This document shows, piece by piece, positions 1 to 4,993 of a DNA stretch of 8,514 bases. The notes beneath the pieces are model-generated. The model saw nothing but the letters and a program-made list of their open reading frames with translations, was not told where the DNA came from and did not search any database. Origin of the DNA: Candidatus Saccharimonadota bacterium (lineage in GTDB: Bacteria > Patescibacteriota > Saccharimonadia > Saccharimonadales > Saccharimonadaceae); assembly GCA_028289095.1 (NCBI GenBank), contig JAQGGY010000034.1, positions 1 to 8,514 on the forward strand. The letters run 5' to 3'. A program made the translations under genes and the position numbers. Within the stretch, counting starts at the first letter, position 1. Each line of letters starts with the position of its first letter.

Positions 1-32
1 CCTTGGACGCTTCCGAGTCTACGTTGACCCAT
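1..32 (-). CDS. Start of an unidentified gene (partial, runs off left edge)
   Basis: On the minus strand an ATG at 32-30 opens a frame (MGQRRLGSVQ...) that stays open to the window edge. An AAAGGAG Shine-Dalgarno match lies at 50-44, 11 bases before the ATG, which is somewhat long. Only ten codons are visible, so no family can be named. It would read in the same direction as the UDG gene upstream, with a gap of about 150 bases, so it probably has its own promoter. The Shine-Dalgarno is the main support; the codon assignment is weak, because another frame through the same bases also stays open but lacks a start codon. Confidence 0.4.
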   Translation of the reverse strand, partial: MGQRRLGSVQ

Positions 33-186
33 ATATGTGTTTTCTCCTTTTGTTGATTGAACAATGTAATATTGCGAAATTTAAATACGAGTTAAGGGCA
101 GTAAATTGTCGATTAATCTGTCGTTCCCTTTTCGATAAGTGTTCCTATTGTACCAAGGACAGAATAAAAGAGCAATGGCGAGCGAA

Positions 187-774
187 TTAGCCGGCGATAA
201 TCTGCGGAACACGTACGAAATCTTCGATGAGTGTCGCGCGCAAGCTGCCGTTATATAGTGCTGCTGCTGGATGATATAGCGGGATAACTAAAAAATCGTC
301 ATTATCAATCGTAACGGTGTGTGGCTGTCCATGAACCTCGCCAATAACCGCGCCGGGTAAAAAATATTCCATACTGTGACGACCGAGGGTAATTACTACT
401 TTTGGATGAATAATTTCTAATTGTTTGAGTAGATATGGCATAAACGCCTTTTTTTCCGCAGGTTTTGGGTCGCGGTTGTTGGGTGGGCGATATTTAACGA
501 CGTTTGTAATATAGACGTCCGCGCGCTCCAGTCCTGCCTGAGCTAACATCTCGTTTAAAAATTTACCCGACGCACCAACAAATGGCAAACCAGTTAGATC
601 CTCTTTTTTGCCTGGTGCTTCGCCGATAAACACAATATCCGCATCCAAATTACCATCGCCCATCACCAGCTGTGTCGCCTGCGCAGCTAAATCAGGGCAG
701 ATATCGTTTTCAAGGATATCTGCCCTTAATTGATCGAGTTGTTGTTGCTTGGTGATCACTATCCCAGTATACAT
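187..774 (-). CDS. Family 4-type uracil-DNA glycosylase with most Fe-S ligands missing
   Basis: This enzyme would remove uracil from DNA as the first step of base excision repair in the cytoplasm. Counting from the ATG at 774 (195 aa), the family motifs are clear: GEAPGKKED at 51-59, PFVG at 64-67, TNVVKYRPPNNR at 90-101, an LG at 130-131 and the catalytic-loop histidine in YHPAAALYN (H168). Family 4 enzymes normally bind a 4Fe-4S cluster through four cysteines: a CxxC near the N-terminus, KCRPP, and a cysteine about 16 residues later. Here those positions read N23, C26, Y95 and F111, so only one ligand remains and a cluster is unlikely. Length is normal for the family. No Shine-Dalgarno precedes the ATG. 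An in-frame GTG at 759 lies 6 bases after a TATACT box and would give a leaderless 190-aa product starting MITKQQQLDQL, which is a plausible true start. It diverges from the restriction gene. The family call is firm; activity without the cluster is inferred. Confidence 0.92.
   Translation of the reverse strand: MYTGIVITKQQQLDQLRADILENDICPDLAAQATQLVMGDGNLDADIVFIGEAPGKKEDLTGLPFVGASGKFLNEMLAQAGLERADVYITNVVKYRPPNNRDPKPAEKKAFMPYLLKQLEIIHPKVVITLGRHSMEYFLPGAVIGEVHGQPHTVTIDNDDFLVIPLYHPAAALYNGSLRATLIEDFVRVPQIIAG
766..771 (-). promoter_or_regulatory. Candidate -10 box for a leaderless UDG transcript
   Basis: On the minus strand TATACT lies at 771-766. Transcription starting 6-7 bases later would begin at or next to the in-frame GTG at 759-757, giving a leaderless message. 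No convincing -35 box is visible at the usual distance. A second -10-like hexamer, TATAAC, at 812-807 would instead give a leader of roughly 26 nt ahead of the ATG at 774, also without a Shine-Dalgarno. Confidence 0.35.
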
Positions 775-783
775 TGTCGTGAA

Positions 784-814
784 TTACAAACCCATAGGCC
801 ATATCTGTTATACT
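784..814 (+). promoter_or_regulatory. Promoter of the restriction-modification gene (extended -10)
   Basis: TGTTATACT at 806-814 is an extended -10 (TGn plus TATACT at 809-814). A weak -35, TTACAA, at 784-789 sits 19 bases upstream. Transcription would begin near 821, only about 5 bases before the ATG at 826, so the message would be nearly leaderless. This agrees with the absence of a Shine-Dalgarno before that ATG. The box overlaps a minus-strand TATAAC, so the two divergent genes may compete for polymerase here. Confidence 0.55.
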
Positions 815-825
815 GGCAAGTAATT

Positions 826-1563
826 ATGCAAAACGCGATCGCCACATACCTTGAAGAAGTTCAAAAACAATTTGCTATGGGCCACGCCCGTGAGCACACC
901 TACCGCCCTGCCCTAGAACGGTTAATGAATAGTTTTGACGATACACACGCTTCGAACGAGCCAAAGCACAGTGAACACGGCGCACCTGATTTTATCTTTT
1001 TAAAAGAATCTAATTCTAAAATAACCAAAGGCTACGCCGAAGCCAAAGACATTGACATTAATTTGGACAAAACCGAAAAAACCGAACAGATGAGCCGCTA
1101 CGCTGGCTATGCCAATCTGTTTTTAACAGATTATTTAGAATTTCGCTTTTTCAAAAACGGTGAAAAATACCAGACGATCAGCCTGGGGTATGTAAAAAAT
1201 GATTTCATCTACACCACCCCAGAAAACGGCGAGCGTCTAATACGCGAACTGCAAGCTTTTTTGGAATTACCACCCGAAAAAATCCGTTCTGGCAAACGCC
1301 TGGCGCAGATTATGGGCGGTAAAGCCCGCCGTATCCGCGACAATGTCGTGCAATATCTGGCCGACGGTCAAACGGATAGCGAACTGTACAAAATGTATCA
1401 AATGATGCAAAAAATGCTAGTACATGACCTGACCCAGGAAAAATTTGCTGATATGTACGCCCAAACGCTCGTCTATGGCCTGTTTGTCGCCCGATACGTT
1501 CAGTCGCAACGAAGCCCGCGACCTGATGCCTGCCAGCAATCCATTTTTGCGTCACTTTTTTGA
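826..1563 (+). CDS. Type ISP/IIG-like restriction-modification enzyme, N-terminal nuclease part (frameshifted)
   Basis: This is the 5' piece of a single-chain restriction-modification gene. The ATG at 826 is preferred over one at 730: the promoter lies just before it, and the family-like sequence begins here (MQNAIATYLEEVQKQF). Residues 53-75 carry a PD-(D/E)xK nuclease site, D55 in GAPDF and E72-x-K74 in YAEAKD. Residues 155-224 form the helical linker that ends in YAQTLVYGLFVARY, typical just before the methyltransferase region. After residue 224 the frame goes wrong and runs about 20 meaningless residues to a stop at 1561-1563. The expected continuation (TFSRNEARDL...) is found at 1496 onward in the +1 frame. 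No helicase motifs (Walker A, DExH) lie between nuclease and methyltransferase, unlike LlaGI and LlaBIII. If translated alone it would be a nuclease with no methylase or recognition domain, probably inactive. Confidence 0.82.
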   Translation: MQNAIATYLEEVQKQFAMGHAREHTYRPALERLMNSFDDTHASNEPKHSEHGAPDFIFLKESNSKITKGYAEAKDIDINLDKTEKTEQMSRYAGYANLFLTDYLEFRFFKNGEKYQTISLGYVKNDFIYTTPENGERLIRELQAFLELPPEKIRSGKRLAQIMGGKARRIRDNVVQYLADGQTDSELYKMYQMMQKMLVHDLTQEKFADMYAQTLVYGLFVARYVQSQRSPRPDACQQSIFASLF

Positions 1564-3967
1564 TCATATCGTCGGCCCAAATTTTGATACGCGCCTGGGT
1601 TATATCGTTGATGAACTGTGCGAAGTTTTCGAAGTTAGCAACGTACAGGAAATCGTGCACAAACACCTGCGTATCGCCGATACTACCAATGATGCCAAAG
1701 ACCCGATTATCCATTTCTATGAAGATTTCTTGCAGGAATACGACCCGCTGGAACGCAAACGCATGGGCGCCTACTACACCCCTATACCAGTAGTGAAGTT
1801 TATTGTTCGCCAGGTAGACAAAATATTAAAAGAAGAATTTGGCATCGCCAAAGGCCTGGCAAGCGATGAAACGATCAGCCACGAAGTCGACACTCAACCG
1901 TGGCGCAAAAAGGGCGAACGCAAAGACCGCCTGACGAAAACACTTACTATTCCCCGCGTTCAGGTATTAGACCCAGCGGTCGGTACCGCCACGTTCCTAA
2001 ACGAAACGATCAAATTTATCCACGAAGAATTCAAAGGCCAAGAAGGTCGCTGGCCCGCCTATGTCGCCGACAATTTGGTAAAGCGCCTGCACGGGTTTGA
2101 ACTGATGATGGCGCCGTACACCATCGCTCATTTAAAACTGAGCATGACACTAAAAGAAACAGGCGTTGAAAAACTGAATGAACGCCTGGGCATCTACCTG
2201 ACCAATACCCTAGAAGAAGGCATTCCGATGCAGCCAGACCTGTTCAGCTTTGGCCTGGCCGAAGCCGTCAGCGAAGAAAGCCAGCACGCCGCCGAGATTA
2301 AAAGCGAACGCCCGATTATGATTGTGATGGGTAACCCGCCATATTCCGCTGAGAGCTCGAATAAAACAAAGTACGCGGATAGTTTAATCGATAAGTACCG
2401 CTTTGAACCGGGAGGTAAGCAAAAACTTCAGGAACGAAACTCAAAAATGCTAGGTGATGACTACGTTAAATTTATTTCTTTTGCAGAGGATATGATTGCA
2501 AAGAACGGCGAGGGTGTCATAGGGTACATCACAAATAATGGATACCTTGATAATCCAACTTTTCGGGGTATGCGGTGGCACCTTTCTCGCACTTTCGATA
2601 AGATTTACGTATTAAATTTACACGGCGACTCGAGAAAGGTTGAAAATTCACCTGACAATGAAAAAGATGAAAACATTTTCGATATCATGCAAGGCGTTGG
2701 CATAATGCTAGCCGTCAAAACTAATTCTAAACAAATAAACGAAGATGCTGAAATCTATCATGCAGATATATACGGTCGGCGCAAAGATAAATTTCAAAAG
2801 CTAAGCGAAGAAATTAACTGGAAAAAGATTCTTCCAGATTCTGAACTGATTAGCTTTCAAGACGTGAACCGAGATGGTCAAGCAGAATACATAAAAGGAA
2901 TTAAACTTAACGGTCTGTTTATGAATTCATCCAGTGGCATATCTTCATCACGCGACGACTTCCTGGTCACACTTAGCTCCCACGAAATAAGCAAAAGGAT
3001 GCAGGATTTTGAAAATACAAATAATATTTCAAACGAGGATTTGATTGCAAAATACTCCTTGAAGGAAACGGCCGACTGGACAGTTAGAGACGCTAGGCGA
3101 AACTTCGGTATGTTTAATAATGAAAGCATCGTACCGATTAATTACCGAGTTTTTGATACAAGATGGACATACTGGGACAAGGCCGTTAATTCACGTATGC
3201 GCGAATCAACGATGAATCACATGATTAAATCAGAGAATTTAGGCCTTATTTTCAAAAGAGGGTTTGACCCTTCAAACTCAGCACCAGTCTTCGCGAGCGA
3301 TGAAATTATCGATAGGAGGTTTTGGTCAAGGCCTGGCATGAGGGGCGCGGAATCGCTTTCGCCGCTATACCTCTATCACGAAGGCGACACTCGCACTCCT
3401 AACTTCAACACAACCGAACTGTCTGCACTTTTTCGTAATATGCCATATTTGCTCGAAGACCTACAGGATGGAAAAAAACAAGCAAGTGCGGCCGAAACCG
3501 TCACACCTGAAAGTGTTTTTGATTATATTTATGCTGTATTGCACAGTCCGAACTACCGCACCAAATACAAAGAATTTTTGAAAATTGATTTCCCTCGCGT
3601 GCCAGCACCAAAAGATGCGATTGAATACTGGAACATTTCGAAAATTGGCCGTCAGCTGCGCGAACTGCACCTGATGAAATCGACGGATATCGACAACTAC
3701 GACACCACCTTCCCTATCGCTGGTAGCGACGAAGTTGAAAAGCTATCCTATTTGGATGAAAAAGTCTGGATCAACGACGACCAATATTTTGGCAATGTAC
3801 CTAAAATTGCTTGGGATTTTTACATCGGCGGCTACCAGCCAGCCCAAAAATGGCAAAAAGACCGCCGCGGCCGCAAACTATCCAGCGACGACCTAAATCA
3901 CTACCAGCGCATCATCAAAATCCTGACTGAAACGGATCGGATTATGAAAGAGATTGATAATAAATAA
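1445..3967 (+). CDS. Type ISP/IIG-like restriction-modification enzyme, methyltransferase and specificity part (frameshifted)
   Basis: This is the 3' piece of the same gene; joined to the 5' piece it makes about 1046 residues. Genuine homologous sequence begins near 1496 (TFSRNEARDLMPASNPFLRHFF). Next comes MGAYYTPIPVVKFIVRQVD, typical of this family. S-adenosylmethionine motif I, DPAVGTATF, is at 1970-1996 and the adenine N6-methylase motif IV, GNPPY, at 2330-2344. After these come the conserved DDYVKF, ITNNGYLDNPTFRGMR and DENIFDIMQGVGI blocks. The C-terminal part (KVWINDDQYFGNVPKIAWDFYIGGYQPAQKW and on to the stop) matches what I know of the type ISP specificity domain. Independent translation is conceivable: AGGA at 1436-1439 lies 5 bases before an in-frame TTG at 1445, which would give 840 aa; ATGs at 1475 and 1526 lack a Shine-Dalgarno. 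The segment from about 2345 to 3540 has unusual base and codon use. The product could modify DNA only if the missing N-terminal part is not needed. Confidence 0.85.
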   Translation: MLICTPKRSSMACLSPDTFSRNEARDLMPASNPFLRHFFDHIVGPNFDTRLGYIVDELCEVFEVSNVQEIVHKHLRIADTTNDAKDPIIHFYEDFLQEYDPLERKRMGAYYTPIPVVKFIVRQVDKILKEEFGIAKGLASDETISHEVDTQPWRKKGERKDRLTKTLTIPRVQVLDPAVGTATFLNETIKFIHEEFKGQEGRWPAYVADNLVKRLHGFELMMAPYTIAHLKLSMTLKETGVEKLNERLGIYLTNTLEEGIPMQPDLFSFGLAEAVSEESQHAAEIKSERPIMIVMGNPPYSAESSNKTKYADSLIDKYRFEPGGKQKLQERNSKMLGDDYVKFISFAEDMIAKNGEGVIGYITNNGYLDNPTFRGMRWHLSRTFDKIYVLNLHGDSRKVENSPDNEKDENIFDIMQGVGIMLAVKTNSKQINEDAEIYHADIYGRRKDKFQKLSEEINWKKILPDSELISFQDVNRDGQAEYIKGIKLNGLFMNSSSGISSSRDDFLVTLSSHEISKRMQDFENTNNISNEDLIAKYSLKETADWTVRDARRNFGMFNNESIVPINYRVFDTRWTYWDKAVNSRMRESTMNHMIKSENLGLIFKRGFDPSNSAPVFASDEIIDRRFWSRPGMRGAESLSPLYLYHEGDTRTPNFNTTELSALFRNMPYLLEDLQDGKKQASAAETVTPESVFDYIYAVLHSPNYRTKYKEFLKIDFPRVPAPKDAIEYWNISKIGRQLRELHLMKSTDIDNYDTTFPIAGSDEVEKLSYLDEKVWINDDQYFGNVPKIAWDFYIGGYQPAQKWQKDRRGRKLSSDDLNHYQRIIKILTETDRIMKEIDNK
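1493..1501 (+). other. Frameshift site within the restriction-modification gene
   Basis: The upstream frame reads ...VARY with TAC at 1495-1497. The downstream frame reads DTFSR, with GAT at 1493, ACG at 1496 and TTC at 1499. The two readings overlap in GATACG. Restoring one extra GATAC copy would give an uninterrupted ...VARYDTFSRNEARDL..., so loss of one unit of a GATAC tandem pair is an economical explanation. A one-base insertion, a two-base deletion, a larger deletion or an assembly error are alternatives. Confidence 0.75.
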
Positions 3968-3981
3968 GCAATACTATTTAG

Positions 3982-3999
3982 TGCTATACTAAGAGTATA
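3982..3999 (+). promoter_or_regulatory. Toxin-antitoxin promoter with overlapping palindrome
   Basis: TGCTATACT at 3982-3990 is an extended -10 (TGn then TATACT at 3985-3990); no good -35 is visible. The -10 is one arm of an exact inverted repeat, TATACT-AAG-AGTATA (3985-3990 and 3994-3999). Such a palindrome on the -10 is a natural operator for autorepression by the antitoxin or the toxin-antitoxin complex, as is known for many type II systems. Transcription would start near 3997, about 19 bases before the antitoxin ATG. Confidence 0.5.
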
Positions 4000-4003
4000 A
4001 ATA

Positions 4004-4010
4004 AAGGAGG
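4004..4010 (+). promoter_or_regulatory. Strong Shine-Dalgarno of the antitoxin gene
   Basis: AAGGAGG lies 5 bases before the ATG at 4016 and fixes the start. The nearer ATG at 4011 overlaps the correct spacing less well and meets a TGA after two codons. Confidence 0.8.
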
Positions 4011-4015
4011 ATGAT

Positions 4016-4189
4016 ATGACGGATACAAAGTTAATCAAACTCGAAAAAGAAATACAAAAAAAGATTACTGTACCCGAACAAAAAAAGACCGGATCGAACA
4101 GATTCGTTGTTGATGTGGATAAGTTGAAGAGACTTGCGAAACGCCTGAACGATTATGAGGCACAGTCGCATGTTACTGCTCAGCGCTAA
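4016..4189 (+). CDS. Putative antitoxin of a PIN-toxin module (57 aa)
   Basis: This short gene encodes 57 residues beginning MTDTKLIKLEKEIQKK and ending SHVTAQR. It is highly charged, rich in lysine, with a likely C-terminal amphipathic helix (VDKLKRLAKRLNDYEAQ, residues 33-49) of the kind that antitoxins use to wrap a toxin. I do not recognise an AbrB, ribbon-helix-helix or Phd fold in it. The antitoxin role is inferred from size, from its place as first gene behind a palindromic promoter and a strong Shine-Dalgarno, and from the downstream PIN gene, which overlaps its end by 20 bases. Two of its four arginine codons are AGA. It starts 48 bases after the restriction gene. Confidence 0.72.
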   Translation: MTDTKLIKLEKEIQKKITVPEQKKTGSNRFVVDVDKLKRLAKRLNDYEAQSHVTAQR

Positions 4190-4721
4190 TTTTGAGCAGT
4201 TTTGTGAAAACGCAACTATTTATTTAGATACAAATATCTTTTTGTATGCATTCGAGCAGTCGGCATTAGTCGATCTTATTGCCAAGTTGACCGCGAACAG
4301 TACAGCTTTCGCAACTATCAGCTCAGTTGAGTATGAATTTACGCGCGGCTCACGGTCACTGCAAGAAATACGGGATCGAAAAGAATTCCTTCGAGGTCTC
4401 GTGCACCGCGTCATGCCTGTTGGTAACTTTTTAGAATCTGATAAAAACGATGCATTCTCTGCTGCGATGTCACTTACTGTTGGCAAAAAGGATAGTCAAT
4501 ATACCGACTTCCTACTAGCGACCGTACTTCATAACTACCATGGTGGCATCGAAAAGCAGTACATCCTTTCGGCCGATATCCCCGCTTTCCCACATCAAAT
4601 ATTTACTATTGAAGGCATTATCTCTATACGCCTGAAAAAAGGTGATGTCATACACCTCAATTTAATATCATTAGATACGAAAAAGTATGAAGGGATTATT
4701 AGTAAAGTAGCGAGTGAATAA
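4170..4721 (+). CDS. PIN-domain ribonuclease, VapC-like toxin
   Basis: The product is probably a Mg2+-dependent RNase that blocks translation when released by its antitoxin. From the ATG at 4170 (183 aa) the PIN acidic quartet is complete: D20 in IYLDTNIFLYAF, E54 in ISSVEYEF, D113 in YTDFLLATVL and D136 in ILSADIPAF. The PIN fold takes up residues 16-150. About 35 further residues (KKGDVIHLNLISLDTKKYEG...) form a lysine-rich, beta-like tail not usual in short VapC proteins. The ATG at 4170 is preferred because GAGG at 4157-4160 lies 9 bases upstream; an in-frame ATG at 4155 would add five residues but has no Shine-Dalgarno. Either start overlaps the antitoxin gene, so translation is probably coupled. 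No AGA/AGG arginine codons were seen in it. The PIN call is firm; the toxin role is inferred from context. Confidence 0.85.
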   Translation: MLLLSANFEQFCENATIYLDTNIFLYAFEQSALVDLIAKLTANSTAFATISSVEYEFTRGSRSLQEIRDRKEFLRGLVHRVMPVGNFLESDKNDAFSAAMSLTVGKKDSQYTDFLLATVLHNYHGGIEKQYILSADIPAFPHQIFTIEGIISIRLKKGDVIHLNLISLDTKKYEGIISKVASE

Positions 4722-4742
4722 TGTTTTCATACTAGGAAAACA
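4722..4742. repeat. Weak hairpin after the toxin gene
   Basis: TGTTTTC (4722-4728) and GAAAACA (4736-4742) form a perfect 7-bp inverted repeat with a 7-base loop, directly after the toxin stop codon. It is AT-rich and has no following T-run, so it is at best an imperfect terminator or an RNA 3' end protector. Confidence 0.35.
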
Positions 4743-4757
4743 CTAAATTCACACCAC

Positions 4758-4862
4758 TTACCGTTTCATAGCATTGCGCTTTTTTATTTGTGCCCAAAGT
4801 TTTGGAATCACCCAGCGCATGATGCTGAGGAAAATAGTTGAACGTAGTAGTTTTGGTAGCAT
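4758..4862 (-). CDS. Small cationic hydrophobic peptide (34 aa), unknown function
   Basis: A minus-strand frame of 34 codons runs from the ATG at 4862 to the TAA at 4758. GGAG at 4873-4870 lies 7 bases before the ATG, and a possible promoter sits upstream. The peptide begins MLPKLLRSTIFLSIMRWVIP and ends AMKR. It has nine lysines or arginines, no acidic residue, two tryptophans and a hydrophobic stretch over residues 8-23, so it should associate with membranes. I recognise no family. It could be a small membrane toxin, a peptide with antimicrobial-like properties, or a conserved lineage-specific small protein. It lies downstream of the pnp terminator and is convergent with the toxin-antitoxin pair. 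The Shine-Dalgarno and promoter support it, but a frame of this length could occur by chance. Confidence 0.5.
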   Translation of the reverse strand: MLPKLLRSTIFLSIMRWVIPKLWAQIKKRNAMKR

Positions 4863-4897
4863 AATAATTCTCCTTACGCTGTTTATGATACGCGAAT

Positions 4898-4928
4898 AGA
4901 TTAGCAGGAGCCGTAATTTATCTTACAA
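4898..4928 (-). promoter_or_regulatory. Candidate promoter for the 34-aa peptide gene
   Basis: On the minus strand TTGTAA (4928-4923) and an extended -10, TGC-TAATCT (4906-4898), are 19 bases apart. Transcription would start near 4891, giving a leader of about 29 nt that includes the Shine-Dalgarno. Confidence 0.4.
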
Positions 4929-4941
4929 TTCGCCGTCGAAC

Positions 4942-4974
4942 AAAAAACACCCAGCGAACTTGCTGGGTGTTTTT
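4942..4974 (-). terminator. Intrinsic terminator of pnp (works in both directions)
   Basis: A perfect inverted repeat pairs 4943-4955 with 4962-4974 (core ACACCCAGC/GCTGGGTGT) around the 6-base loop GAACTT. It lies 20 bases past the pnp stop. In the pnp direction it is followed by a run of six T; in the plus direction by five T, so it could also stop read-through from the toxin-antitoxin side. Confidence 0.93.
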
Positions 4975-4993
4975 ACGATAATCATCGAATCAA

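Noticed and set aside
730..825. Longer N-terminus for the restriction gene from an ATG at 730
   Set aside because: The extra 32 residues overlap the UDG coding region, do not resemble the family, and would place the promoter at 784-814 inside the gene.
1310..1714. 134-codon minus-strand frame across the frameshift region
   Set aside because: It lies opposite clearly conserved restriction-modification sequence on the plus strand, has no Shine-Dalgarno, and its translation resembles no protein family.
2345..3540. Intein or mobile insertion inside the restriction gene, suggested by the composition change
   Set aside because: The segment contains conserved family blocks (DDYVKF, ITNNGYLDNPTFRGMR, DENIFDIMQGV), so it is an exchanged part of the gene and not an added element.
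4722..4742. Intrinsic terminator for the toxin-antitoxin operon
   Set aside because: The 7-bp hairpin is AT-rich and has no T-run behind it, so it is listed only as a weak hairpin.
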